Shown here piece by piece: positions 16,195 to 24,000 of a stretch of 64,000 nt of DNA. The stretch lies in NCBI GenBank assembly GCA_048595745.1, contig CP184361.1, one strand, 5' to 3'. How positions within the stretch are numbered: position 1 is the stretch's first letter; each line of letters starts with the position of its first letter. Both the position numbers and the translations under genes were made by a program. The notes beneath the pieces are model-generated. The model worked only from the letters and a program-made list of their open reading frames with translations, had not been told where the DNA came from and made no database searches. Origin of the DNA: Aquipseudomonas alcaligenes_A (GTDB lineage: Bacteria > Pseudomonadota > Gammaproteobacteria > Pseudomonadales > Pseudomonadaceae).

Positions 16195-16809
16195 ATGTTT
16201 CGCCACGCCCTCGTTTTCAGCCTGCTCACCCTCCTCGTCGGCTGCGCCGGCCTCACCAGCCGCGAGTCCGTCGAAGGCCAGGGCGATGCCAAGCTCTGGC
16301 AAGCGCACAAGGCCCAGGTCGCCGCCCTCGACGGCTGGCAGATCAGCGGCAAGGTCGGCATTCGCGCCCCGCGCGACTCCGGTAGCGGCACGCTGTTCTG
16401 GCTGCAGCGCCAGGACTACTTCGACATCCGCCTGTCCGGCCCGCTCGGCCGCGGCGCCGCGCGCCTGACCGGACGCGAAGGCAAGGTGCTGCTGGAGGTG
16501 GCCAACCAGGGCCGCTACGAAGCCGAATCGCCCGAGGCTCTGCTGGAAGAACAGCTGGGCTGGCGCCTGCCGGTTTCCCACCTGTTCTGGTGGGTGCGCG
16601 GCCTGCCCGCGCCGGACAGCAGGAGCCGGGTGACCCTCGACAACGACAGCCACCTGGCGCGCCTGGAGCAGGACGGCTGGCAGCTGCAGTACCTGAGCTA
16701 CGTCGAGCAGAACGGCTATCGCCTGCCCGAGCGCATCAAGCTGCATGGCACCGACCTCGACATCACCCTGGTGATCAAGGACTGGCAGCCGCGCCAACTG
16801 GGGCAATGA
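16195..16809 (+). CDS. lolB: outer-membrane lipoprotein receptor LolB
   Basis: LolB accepts lipoproteins from LolA and inserts them in the outer membrane. It has 204 residues with a lipobox at LLTLLVGC (Cys17). It then shows DGWQISGKVGIRAPRDSGSG, LFWLQRQDYFDIRLSGPLGRG and LPVSHLFWWVRGLPAP, all typical of LolB. It follows the TPR lipoprotein gene by 3 bp and precedes ispE, the standard pseudomonad order. Confidence 0.95.
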   Translation: MFRHALVFSLLTLLVGCAGLTSRESVEGQGDAKLWQAHKAQVAALDGWQISGKVGIRAPRDSGSGTLFWLQRQDYFDIRLSGPLGRGAARLTGREGKVLLEVANQGRYEAESPEALLEEQLGWRLPVSHLFWWVRGLPAPDSRSRVTLDNDSHLARLEQDGWQLQYLSYVEQNGYRLPERIKLHGTDLDITLVIKDWQPRQLGQ

Positions 16810-16830
16810 CTCCATCCACACGGACAAACC

Positions 16831-16893
16831 AGTAGCCCGGATGCAATCCGGGAACAACTCCACCGAAAGCGCCCCGGATTGCATCCGGGCTAC
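16831..16893. repeat. inverted repeat pair of GTAGCCCGGATGCAATCCGGG type
   Basis: GTAGCCCGGATGCAATCCGGG-like arms at 16832-16852 and its complement ending GGGCTAC at about 16872-16893 surround a 20-bp spacer, making a long hairpin in the 92-bp gap between lolB and ispE. Each arm is itself palindromic around GGATGCAATCC. It resembles dispersed REP units of Pseudomonas. Confidence 0.75.
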
Positions 16894-16901
16894 GACTGCC
16901 C

Positions 16902-17777
16902 ATGACAACCCCAGCCATCCCCGATCACGCCGAACTGATCCTGCCCGCTCCGGCCAAGCTCAACCTGATGCTGCATATCCTCGGCCGCCGTGCCGACGGC
17001 TATCACTTGTTGCAGACCCTGTTCCAGTTCATCGACTACGGCGACGAGCTGGGCTTTGCCCTGCGCCAGGACGGCGAGATCAGACTGCACACCGAGGTTC
17101 CCGGCGTACCCCAGGACAGCAACCTGATCGTGCGCGCCGCCAGGCGCCTGCAGGAAGCCTCCGCAACCCGGCTGGGGGCCGATATCTGGCTGGACAAGCG
17201 CCTGCCCATGGGCGGCGGCATTGGCGGCGGCAGCTCGGATGCCGCCACCACCCTGCTCGGCCTCGATCATCTGTGGCAGACCAACCTGGGTGAAGAGCGC
17301 CTGGCCGAGCTGGGCCTGGCGCTGGGTGCCGACGTACCGGTGTTCGTGCGTGGCCGCGCGGCCTTCGCCGAAGGTGTGGGCGAACAGCTGCAACCGGTCG
17401 AGCTGGCCGAACCCTGGTTCCTGGTCGCCATCCCGCAGGTCAGCGTCAGCACTGCGGAAGTTTTTGCCGCACCCGAGTTGACACGCGATACCCCCGCCAT
17501 TACAGTTCGCAGCCTTCCCGAGGGGGGTGGTCATAACGACTGCCAACCGGTTGTCGAGAAGCGTTACCCAGAAGTGCGTAACGCCCTGAAAACGCTCAAC
17601 AAATTTGTTGCAGCGAAGATGACCGGAACCGGAGCTTGCGTGTTTGGGAGCTTCCCAAACCAGGCCGATGCTGATAAAGTCTCGCGCCAACTTCCGGACA
17701 CCCTGCCGAGCTTCATTGCTCGCGGCTGCAACAGGTCTCCTTTGCACCGCAAGCTGGAAACGGTAACTCGGAAGTGA
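16902..17777 (+). CDS. ispE: 4-diphosphocytidyl-2-C-methyl-D-erythritol kinase
   Basis: IspE phosphorylates CDP-methylerythritol in the MEP isoprenoid pathway. It has 291 residues and belongs to the GHMP kinase superfamily: LPAPAKLNLMLHILGRRADGYH at the start (in part), the ATP loop KRLPMGGGIGGGSSDAATTL, ALGADVPVF, and the C-terminal MTGTGACVFGSF. The last 100 codons are less GC-biased than the rest. It is followed 16 bp later by tRNA-Gln genes on the same strand. Confidence 0.96.
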   Translation: MTTPAIPDHAELILPAPAKLNLMLHILGRRADGYHLLQTLFQFIDYGDELGFALRQDGEIRLHTEVPGVPQDSNLIVRAARRLQEASATRLGADIWLDKRLPMGGGIGGGSSDAATTLLGLDHLWQTNLGEERLAELGLALGADVPVFVRGRAAFAEGVGEQLQPVELAEPWFLVAIPQVSVSTAEVFAAPELTRDTPAITVRSLPEGGGHNDCQPVVEKRYPEVRNALKTLNKFVAAKMTGTGACVFGSFPNQADADKVSRQLPDTLPSFIARGCNRSPLHRKLETVTRK

Positions 17778-17793
17778 ATGCGGGACGCGATAC

Positions 17794-17868
17794 AGGGGCG
17801 TCGCCAAGCGGTAAGGCAGCAGGTTTTGATCCTGCCATGCGTTGGTTCGAATCCAGCCGCCCCTGCCA
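17794..17868 (+). tRNA. tRNA-Gln (TTG), copy 1
   Basis: A 75-nt cloverleaf with acceptor AGGGGCG pairing with CGCCCCT, anticodon stem CAGG/CCTG, loop TTTTGAT with anticodon TTG, T arm GTTGGTTCGAATCCAGC and an encoded CCA. It is identical to the copy at 17898. Confidence 0.96.
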
Positions 17869-17897
17869 TTAACCTCCCAGCATTCGACAAATACTTT

Positions 17898-17972
17898 AGG
17901 GGCGTCGCCAAGCGGTAAGGCAGCAGGTTTTGATCCTGCCATGCGTTGGTTCGAATCCAGCCGCCCCTGCCA
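17898..17972 (+). tRNA. tRNA-Gln (TTG), copy 2
   Basis: A second 75-nt copy, identical in every position to the first, 104 bp downstream. CCA is encoded. A terminator follows directly, then prs. Confidence 0.96.
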
Positions 17973-17980
17973 TATACTCG

Positions 17981-18020
17981 AAAGCTGTTCAGAAAGCAGG
18001 CCTTTTTGAACAGCTTTTTT
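17981..18020 (+). terminator. intrinsic terminator after the tRNA-Gln pair
   Basis: AAAGCTGTTCA ... TGAACAGCTTTTTT forms an 11-bp stem with a large loop and a T run. It separates the tRNAs from prs, 30 bp upstream of the prs start. Confidence 0.8.
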
Positions 18021-18050
18021 CATCGGAACCACACCAGGCAGGTACTGCGC

Positions 18051-18992
18051 GTGTCCAAGATGATGGTCTTCACGGGGAACTCCAACCCCGATCTGGCTCG
18101 TCGCATCGTGCGTCAGCTGCATATCCCTCTGGGCGATGCTTCCGTAGGCAAGTTCTCCGACGGCGAAATCAGCGCCGAGATCAACGAGAACGTGCGTGGC
18201 AAGGATGTTTTCATCATCCAGCCAACCTGCGCGCCGACCAACGACAACCTGATGGAACTGGTGGTGATGGCTGACGCCTTCCGCCGCTCCTCGGCGACGC
18301 GTATCACCGCCGTCATCCCCTACTTCGGCTATGCCCGCCAGGATCGCCGCCCGCGCTCCGCCCGCGTGGCCATCAGCGCCAAGGTGGTGGCCGACATGCT
18401 GACCGTGGTCGGTATCGACCGCGTACTCACCGTCGACCTGCACGCCGACCAGATTCAGGGCTTCTTCGACGTACCAGTGGACAACATCTATGGCTCGCCG
18501 GTGCTGACTGACGACATTCAGGATCAGCGTTTCGAGAACCTGATGATCGTGTCCCCGGACATCGGCGGCGTGGTTCGCGCCCGCGCCGTGGCCAAGAGCC
18601 TGGGCGTCGACCTGGCAATCATCGACAAGCGTCGTGAGAAAGCCAACGTTTCCGAAGTCATGCACATCATCGGCGATGTCGAAGGCCGCACCTGCGTGCT
18701 GGTCGACGACATGGTCGACACCGCCGGCACTCTCTGCCATGCCGCCAAGGCACTGAAGGAGCACGGCGCCTCGAAGGTCTACGCCTACGCCACCCACCCG
18801 GTGCTGTCGGGCCGCGCCATCGAGAACCTGGAAAACTCCGTGCTGGACGCACTGGTGGTGACCAACACCATCCCGCTGTCCGCCGCGGCTCAGGCCTGCT
18901 CCCGCATCCGTCAGCTGGACATGGCCCCGGTTATCGCTGAAGCGGTTCGCCGCATCAGCAACGAAGAATCGATCAGCGCGATGTTCCGCTAA
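18051..18992 (+). CDS. prs: ribose-phosphate pyrophosphokinase
   Basis: Prs makes PRPP from ribose-5-phosphate and ATP for nucleotides, His and Trp. It has 313 residues from GTG 18051 (MSKMMVFTGN), the length known in Pseudomonas. It shows DLHADQIQGFFDVPVDNIYG, the flexible loop around VSPDIGGVVRARAVAKSLG, and the PRPP motif VLVDDMVDTAGTL. The frame stays open upstream through the second tRNA-Gln, but nothing there is protein-like. The promoter must overlap or follow the tRNA terminator. Confidence 0.97.
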   Translation: MSKMMVFTGNSNPDLARRIVRQLHIPLGDASVGKFSDGEISAEINENVRGKDVFIIQPTCAPTNDNLMELVVMADAFRRSSATRITAVIPYFGYARQDRRPRSARVAISAKVVADMLTVVGIDRVLTVDLHADQIQGFFDVPVDNIYGSPVLTDDIQDQRFENLMIVSPDIGGVVRARAVAKSLGVDLAIIDKRREKANVSEVMHIIGDVEGRTCVLVDDMVDTAGTLCHAAKALKEHGASKVYAYATHPVLSGRAIENLENSVLDALVVTNTIPLSAAAQACSRIRQLDMAPVIAEAVRRISNEESISAMFR

Positions 18993-19015
18993 GCGGACCA
19001 TCCCTGGCGACAAGT

Positions 19016-19040
19016 GCCCCGTCACGCGCGGGGCTTTTTG
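19016..19040 (+). terminator. intrinsic terminator after prs
   Basis: GCCCCG-tcacgcg-CGGGGCTTTTTG: a GC stem followed by a T run, 24 bp after the prs stop. Confidence 0.8.
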
Positions 19041-19102
19041 CCCAACCGTCCGCACGCTGGTCGCAAGCGCTTCGGACGGTTTGGTCTATTTGGAGAACTG
19101 TA

Positions 19103-19699
19103 ATGACTAATTTTGCCCTGAATGCCGAAGTGCGTTCCGACCTGGGGAAAGGTGCGAGCCGCCGCCTGCGTCGTAACGAGAGCCTGGTTCCTGCCGTAAT
19201 CTACGGCGGCGAGAAGCCGGCCCAATCCATCAGCCTGCTGGCCAAAGACCTGGCCAAGCTGCTGGAAAACGAAGCTGCCTTCAGCCACGTGCTGACCCTG
19301 AACGTTGCCGGCACCAACGAAAGCGTCGTGATCAAAGCCCTGCAGCGCCACCCGGCCAAAGGCTTCGTTCTGCACGCCGACTTCGTTCGCGTCGTAGCTG
19401 GCCAGAAGCTGAGCGCCCATGTTCCCCTGCACTTCATCAACGAAGCCACTTCCGTTGGCGTGAAGCAGCAAGGCGGCGAAGTCTCCCACACCATCTCCGA
19501 AGTCGAAGTTTCCTGCCAGCCGCAAGACCTGCCGGAATTCATCGAAGTCGACCTGGCTAAAGTGGAAGTCGGCCAGATCGTTCACCTGTCCGACATCAAG
19601 CTGCCGAAAGGCGTCGAGCTGGTGGCCCTGGCCCACGGCAACGACCTGGCAGTCGCCAACATCCACGCCTCCCGAGTGAAGGACGAAAGCGCCGAGTAA
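19103..19699 (+). CDS. rplY: 50S ribosomal protein L25/general stress protein Ctc
   Basis: L25 binds 5S rRNA. The 198-residue length shows the long Ctc form with a C-terminal beta domain. Key parts are VRSDLGKGASRRLRRNESLV, PAVIYGGEKPAQSISL, and FVRVVAGQKLSAHVPLHF. A GGAG-type site lies upstream of ATG 19103. It is followed by pth 38 bp later, the usual partner. Confidence 0.96.
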   Translation: MTNFALNAEVRSDLGKGASRRLRRNESLVPAVIYGGEKPAQSISLLAKDLAKLLENEAAFSHVLTLNVAGTNESVVIKALQRHPAKGFVLHADFVRVVAGQKLSAHVPLHFINEATSVGVKQQGGEVSHTISEVEVSCQPQDLPEFIEVDLAKVEVGQIVHLSDIKLPKGVELVALAHGNDLAVANIHASRVKDESAE

Positions 19700-19737
19700 T
19701 CACTCACGCGCTGCAATCCTGCAAAAGGGCCCCTGAC

Positions 19738-20322
19738 GTGACTGCCATTCAACTGATCGTCGGCCTGGGTAATCCAGGCCCCGAATACGACCAGACCCGG
19801 CATAACGCAGGGGCCCTTTTCGTTGAGCGCCTGGCCGACAGCCAACGCGTCAGCCTCGCCCTCGACAAGAAGTATTTCGGCCTGGTGGGTAAATTCAGCC
19901 ATCAGGGCCGCGACGTTCGTCTGCTCATCCCCACCACCTACATGAACCGCAGCGGCCAGGCCGTGGCGGCGCTGGCAAATTTCTTCCGCATTCCGGTCGA
20001 CGCCATGCTGGTGGCCCATGACGAACTCGACATGCCTCCCGGCGTCGCCAAACTGAAACTCGGCGGCGGCCACGGCGGCCACAACGGCCTGCGCGACATC
20101 ATCGCGCAGTGCGGCAATCAGAACGGCTTCCACCGCCTGCGCCTGGGCATCGGCCACCCCGGCCACGCCAGCCTGGTCTCCGGCTTCGTCCTCGGCCGCG
20201 CCCCGCGCAGCGAGCAGGAGCTGCTGGACAAGAGCATCGACAACGCCCTGGGCGTATTGCCCGAAATGCTCGTCGGCGACTGGACCAAGGCGATGCAGAA
20301 GCTGCACAGCCAGAAAGCCTGA
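19738..20322 (+). CDS. pth: peptidyl-tRNA hydrolase
   Basis: Pth recycles peptidyl-tRNA released from ribosomes. It has 194 residues. IQLIVGLGNPGPEYDQTRHNAG includes the catalytic His (about residue 23), and YMNRSGQAV, LVAHDELDMPPG and GGGHGGHNGLRDI are the other family motifs. The start is GTG at 19738, preceded by an AAGGG-type site. Confidence 0.97.
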   Translation: MTAIQLIVGLGNPGPEYDQTRHNAGALFVERLADSQRVSLALDKKYFGLVGKFSHQGRDVRLLIPTTYMNRSGQAVAALANFFRIPVDAMLVAHDELDMPPGVAKLKLGGGHGGHNGLRDIIAQCGNQNGFHRLRLGIGHPGHASLVSGFVLGRAPRSEQELLDKSIDNALGVLPEMLVGDWTKAMQKLHSQKA

Positions 20323-20358
20323 CCCTTTTCACGACTTCATCTCCGCGAGGGATACACC

Positions 20359-21459
20359 ATGGGATTCAACTGCGGCATCGTCGGCCTGCCCAACGTCGGC
20401 AAGTCCACCCTGTTCAACGCCCTGACCAAATCCGGCATCGCCGCGGAGAACTTCCCCTTCTGCACCATCGAGCCGAACAGCGGCATCGTACCGATGCCGG
20501 ATGCGCGCCTGGATGCCCTGGCCGCCATCGTCAAGCCCGAGCGCGTCATCCCCACCACCATGGAATTCGTCGACATCGCCGGCCTGGTGGCTGGCGCCTC
20601 CAAGGGTGAAGGCCTGGGCAACAAGTTCCTCGCCAACATCCGCGAGACCGATGCGATCGCTCACGTGGTGCGCTGCTTCGAAGACGAGAACGTCATCCAT
20701 GTCGCCAACAGCGTCGATCCCAAACGCGACATCGAGATCATCGACCTCGAACTGATCTTCGCCGACCTCGACAGCTGCGAGAAGCAGCTACAGAAGGTCG
20801 CGCGCAACGCCAAGGGCGGCGACAAGGAAGCCCTGGCGCAGAAAGCCATCCTCGAGAAGCTCATCCCCCACTTCAGCGAGGGCAAGCCTGCGCGCAGCCT
20901 GATGAAGAACATGAGCGCCGACGAGAAGCTGATCATTCGCGGCTTCCACCTGCTCACCAGCAAGCCGGTGATGTACATCGCCAACGTCGCCGAGGACGGC
21001 TTCGAGAACAACCCGCACCTGGATGTGGTCAAGGCCATCGCCGAGGAAGAAGGCGCCATCGTGGTACCGGTGTGCAACAAGATCGAGGCCGAGATCGCCG
21101 AGCTGGACGAAGACGAGGAGAAGCAGATGTTCCTCGAGTCCATGGGCATGGAAGAGCCGGGCCTGAACCGCGTGATCCGCGCCGGCTACTCGCTGCTCAA
21201 CCTGCAGACCTATTTCACCGCCGGCGTGAAGGAAGTGCGCGCCTGGACCGTGCGCATCGGCGCCACCGCCCCGCAGGCCGCCGCCGTGATCCACACCGAC
21301 TTCGAGAAAGGCTTCATCCGCGCCGAAGTGGTCGCCTACGACGACTTCATTCAGTACAAGGGCGAAGCCGGCGCCAAGGAAGCCGGCAAATGGCGCCTGG
21401 AAGGCAAGGACTACATCGTCAAGGATGGCGACGTGATGCACTTCCGCTTCAACGTCTAA
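20359..21459 (+). CDS. ychF: redox-regulated ATPase YchF
   Basis: YchF is an Obg-family P-loop protein that prefers ATP. It has 366 residues, the P-loop GIVGLPNVGKSTLFNALT, DIAGLVAGASKGEGLGN, and NKIE in place of the NKxD motif, which explains its ATP preference. The C-terminal TGS domain is at about residues 280-364. It is the last gene before tRNA-Met and has its own terminator. Confidence 0.97.
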   Translation: MGFNCGIVGLPNVGKSTLFNALTKSGIAAENFPFCTIEPNSGIVPMPDARLDALAAIVKPERVIPTTMEFVDIAGLVAGASKGEGLGNKFLANIRETDAIAHVVRCFEDENVIHVANSVDPKRDIEIIDLELIFADLDSCEKQLQKVARNAKGGDKEALAQKAILEKLIPHFSEGKPARSLMKNMSADEKLIIRGFHLLTSKPVMYIANVAEDGFENNPHLDVVKAIAEEEGAIVVPVCNKIEAEIAELDEDEEKQMFLESMGMEEPGLNRVIRAGYSLLNLQTYFTAGVKEVRAWTVRIGATAPQAAAVIHTDFEKGFIRAEVVAYDDFIQYKGEAGAKEAGKWRLEGKDYIVKDGDVMHFRFNV

Positions 21460-21467
21460 CCCTCGCC

Positions 21468-21493
21468 AAGCCCCGCCTCCGCGGGGCTTTTCG
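21468..21493 (+). terminator. intrinsic terminator after ychF
   Basis: AAGCCCCGC-ctcc-GCGGGGCTTTTCG, 9 bp after the ychF stop. Confidence 0.9.
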
Positions 21494-21553
21494 TTTGCCC
21501 AGTCGCTGCACCTAAGCGCTTGATAAGGCATCAATTTATTCGCAAAACAGGGG

Positions 21554-21582
21554 TTGACACTCCGCCCGGACAAGAGAATAAT
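21554..21582 (+). promoter_or_regulatory. sigma-70 promoter of tRNA-Met
   Basis: TTGACA at 21554-21559, a 17-bp spacer and AATAAT at about 21577-21582. The tRNA starts 12 bp further on. Confidence 0.8.
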
Positions 21583-21593
21583 GCGCGCCACTC

Positions 21594-21670
21594 GGCTACA
21601 TAGCTCAGTCGGTTAGAGCGCAGCATTCATAATGCTGATGTCCCAGGTTCAAGTCCCGGTGTAGCCACCA
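21594..21670 (+). tRNA. tRNA-Met (CAT)
   Basis: A 77-nt cloverleaf with acceptor GGCTACA/TGTAGCC, anticodon loop TTCATAA (CAT), T arm CAGGTTCAAGTCCCG and an encoded CCA. The base-paired first position marks it as elongator Met or an Ile2 (CAU, lysidine) type; these cannot be told apart with certainty by eye. Only one strong promoter is seen. Confidence 0.92.
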
Positions 21671-21678
21671 TACAAAAC

Positions 21679-21711
21679 AAAGGGTTAGCGCAAGCTAGCC
21701 CTTTGTCGTTT
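21679..21711. repeat. hairpin repeat R1 (copy 1, terminator-like)
   Basis: AAAGGGTTAGC-GCAA-GCTAGCCCTTT followed by GTCGTTT. The 8-bp stem (one G-U pair) is closed by a GNRA tetraloop. It begins 9 bp after the tRNA CCA, so it may terminate the tRNA. Nearly identical to the copy at 22347. Confidence 0.85.
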
Positions 21712-21767
21712 CTGGGGTAGTGACTACGAAGTGACTACATAGAGACCACAGCTCAAAACAAGCAGGG

Positions 21768-22337
21768 ATGCGTATGAATATTCTCAAAGTCACCTTGGGC
21801 GTAACGGTGCTGCTCGCCGTGGCCAAAATCGGCTACGACAACCTCCCCCTCCATACCCAGTATGAGCTCTCTGACTGGTACAAGAGCCTAGGTACACCTA
21901 CGTTCACCGAGTCGCCAGATTACTTCGCACCTCGCGCACAAGAGGAAATCATTGCGGAGAATCGGGCTCGAGGCCACGAGCTAGAGTGCTATGGAAATCT
22001 GGGGCCTGCTGAGCGAATCAGCGCCAGTAATGATTACCTGTGCTCAGCCCATATCAGAAGCGCATATGACAACATTCCCGCAAGGCTGGTGACGTTTTTC
22101 TTTGGTAATGGAAAGCTGCAAAACGTCCGTATTGAATTCGCTGCGGACAGCTTCCCCAAGCTTCAGAACTACCTGTCCAGAAAGCTCGCGGACTATCCAC
22201 GTATAGACAACCGGTACGGAACAGATTCGTTCGGAAAGCCACTAGTGGTATGGCGAGTGAAAGAAGGGCAAATCACCGCTTCTGCCGAGGAAACGGCTGG
22301 CCAGAATCCAATTATTCTCTGGACAGCCTACCGATGA
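21768..22337 (+). CDS. hypothetical membrane-anchored or secreted protein
   Basis: A 189-residue protein I do not recognise. It starts MRMNILKVTLGVTVLLAVAK, a likely signal anchor or uncleaved signal peptide (residues 4-21), then a soluble domain with two cysteines about 21 residues apart (LECYGN and YLCSAH). A beta-rich part reads FFFGNGKLQNVRIEF, and the C-terminal half alternates strands and helices (WRVKEGQITAS, ILWTAYR). Base composition is visibly more AT-rich than in the neighbours, with many A/T third positions. It lies alone downstream of tRNA-Met between two copies of a hairpin repeat, which suggests an acquired cassette. Confidence 0.7.
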   Translation: MRMNILKVTLGVTVLLAVAKIGYDNLPLHTQYELSDWYKSLGTPTFTESPDYFAPRAQEEIIAENRARGHELECYGNLGPAERISASNDYLCSAHIRSAYDNIPARLVTFFFGNGKLQNVRIEFAADSFPKLQNYLSRKLADYPRIDNRYGTDSFGKPLVVWRVKEGQITASAEETAGQNPIILWTAYR

Positions 22338-22346
22338 CAGCAAAGA

Positions 22347-22378
22347 AAAGGGTTAGCGAAAGCTAGCCCTTGTCGTTT
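22347..22378. repeat. hairpin repeat R2 (copy 2, terminator-like)
   Basis: AAAGGGTTAGC-GAAA-GCTAGCCCTT followed by GTCGTTT, 32 bp, differing from R1 at one loop base and by one deleted T. It starts 10 bp after the stop of the hypothetical gene. The region 22379-22589 after it holds no gene or motif that I recognise. Confidence 0.85.
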
Positions 22379-22589
22379 CAGCATCCGCATTGACACATTT
22401 CGCTTACAGATCGCTTTCAGATTCAGAGGCTGCAGCCTTGCGATTTCGAGCTGTGTCTTGTCATTTGGTCAGCAGCAGGCTGAATGTGCCTGTGCCAATA
22501 GCCAAAACCCGACAACCCTCCCGTTCATCATGAAAGCAAGGCTTTTGTAGGTGCCCTTGTCAGAGTCGTTTCCGGCGGGGCAACTTCTG

Positions 22590-23489
22590 CTACTGCGCCC
22601 GCCCTCTCCCCGCCAGCAGCAACCCGCTGACGATCAACGCCCCACCTACCCAGTGATAGTCCTGCAGACTCTCATCCAGCAGCACCCAGGCGAGGATGGC
22701 GGTGAACACCGGCATCAGGTAGTTGCTCATCGCAGTCCGCGAAGCCCCCAGCTCGCGCAAGCCGATGTTCCACAACTGATAGGCCGCCACTGATGCGAAT
22801 AGCGCGGTGTAGCCGATGGCGGCGAGGTTCGCCGGGCTGAGTTCAAAGCGCGCTCCTTGCCAAAGCTCCCAGGCGTAGAAAGGTGCCAGCATGACCAGGC
22901 CGAGCAGCACCAGGGCGCCCAGTAGGGTGAAGGGGGGCAACTGGAAGTAGGCACTCCAGCGCCGCAACAGCAGCGAATACAGCGCCCAGTCCAGGGTGGC
23001 GAGCACCATCAGCAGATCGCCCTCGGCAAACGACAGGCTGGCCAGCACTCGCCAGTCGCCCTGGCAGATCAGCCACAGCAAGCCGAACAGGGCCAGCAGC
23101 AAACCAACCCAAGCTCTGCGCGCCGGCCACTCACCGAGCAGCAGCCCGGCGCCGATAAAGGTGGCCAGCGGCAGGCAGGTACTGACCAGGCTCAGGTTGA
23201 TCGCCGCTGTACTGAGCGCGGCGGTATAGAGCAGGCAGTTGTAGGCGGTGATGGCCAGCGCCGCCAGCAGCCACAGGCGCCAGCCGGCCCTGCGCAGCAC
23301 CTGACGATGCTGCCAGAGCGAGGGGCCGACCAGAGGCAGGAGGATGACCAGGGCTATGGCCCAGCGCCAGAAGGCCAGCGACATCGGCGGAATCGCCCCG
23401 GTGAAAGCACGCGCCACCAGCGAATTGCCGGCCCAGAACAGGCTGGCCAGCGCCAGGCCGGCCCAGGCCAACAGCACAGCACGACTCAT
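22590..23489 (-). CDS. EamA-family (DMT superfamily) transporter
   Basis: A 299-residue inner-membrane protein with about ten hydrophobic segments arranged as two EamA halves. The first half has the family's LFWAGNSLVARAF and PPMSLAFWRWAIALVILLPL motifs; the second ends NYLMPVFTAILAWVLLDESL, the usual conserved helix pair. It probably exports a small metabolite or amino acid, but the substrate cannot be predicted. It is convergent with the orphan gene and 58 bp from rimI, and may have its own promoter. Confidence 0.9.
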   Translation of the reverse strand: MSRAVLLAWAGLALASLFWAGNSLVARAFTGAIPPMSLAFWRWAIALVILLPLVGPSLWQHRQVLRRAGWRLWLLAALAITAYNCLLYTAALSTAAINLSLVSTCLPLATFIGAGLLLGEWPARRAWVGLLLALFGLLWLICQGDWRVLASLSFAEGDLLMVLATLDWALYSLLLRRWSAYFQLPPFTLLGALVLLGLVMLAPFYAWELWQGARFELSPANLAAIGYTALFASVAAYQLWNIGLRELGASRTAMSNYLMPVFTAILAWVLLDESLQDYHWVGGALIVSGLLLAGRGRAQ

Positions 23490-23547
23490 GAACGATCACG
23501 CCATGCAGAGAAGCGCCGAAGCCATCTGGGCATGTGGATGCCCGGGC

Positions 23548-24000
23548 CTAATCGAACAGCGTACAGGCCATCACCAGGGCATCCTCGCGCCCACCGGCGG
23601 CCGGATAGTAGTCGCGTCGGCGGCCGACTTCATTGAAGCCGTAACGCTCGTAGAGGCGGTAGGCACTCTGGTTGCTGGCACGCACTTCGAGGAAGCACTC
23701 GCCCGCGCCGAGCTGGCGGGCGCGCTGCATCAGGTGCTCCAGTAACTGCAACCCCAGCCCGCGGCCCTGGCTCTGCGGGCGCACGGTGATATTGAGCAGA
23801 TGCGCCTCGTCGAGAATGATCTGGATGATGCCGTGGCCAACCTGCTCATCCCCGTCAAACATCAGCCAGCAGTCATAGGACTTGAGGCCATCGGCGAACA
23901 GATTGCGGCTCCAGGGATGACTGAAGGCCGCATTCTCGATCTGCACCACGCGGTCGAGGTCCGCCTCGGTCATCGGGCGGAAGTGGACAGCGGCACTCAT
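23548..24000 (-). CDS. rimI: ribosomal protein S18 alanine N-acetyltransferase
   Basis: RimI acetylates the N-terminal alanine of ribosomal protein S18. It has 150 residues with a GNAT fold: MTEADLDRVVQIENAAFSHPW at the start (in part), the acetyl-CoA loop VRPQSQGRGLGLQLL, and LEVRASNQSAYRLYERYGF. The ATG at 24000 overlaps the stop of the upstream gene by 4 bp. The pairing with a holD-type gene is the same as in E. coli. Confidence 0.94.
   Translation of the reverse strand: MSAAVHFRPMTEADLDRVVQIENAAFSHPWSRNLFADGLKSYDCWLMFDGDEQVGHGIIQIILDEAHLLNITVRPQSQGRGLGLQLLEHLMQRARQLGAGECFLEVRASNQSAYRLYERYGFNEVGRRRDYYPAAGGREDALVMACTLFD

Noticed and set aside
14941..16908. 655-codon minus-strand open frame opposite the TPR lipoprotein and lolB
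   Set aside because: Composition is Gly/Ala/Leu/Gln-rich shadow coding; the plus strand has lipoproteins with clear signals and motifs.
17946..18050. N-terminal extension of prs
   Set aside because: The frame is open upstream but passes through the tRNA-Gln and its terminator; Prs homologues start at the GTG at 18051.
21594..22589. Prophage or integrative island at tRNA-Met
   Set aside because: No integrase and no second copy of the tRNA 3' end were found before the EamA gene; only the duplicated hairpins support an insertion.
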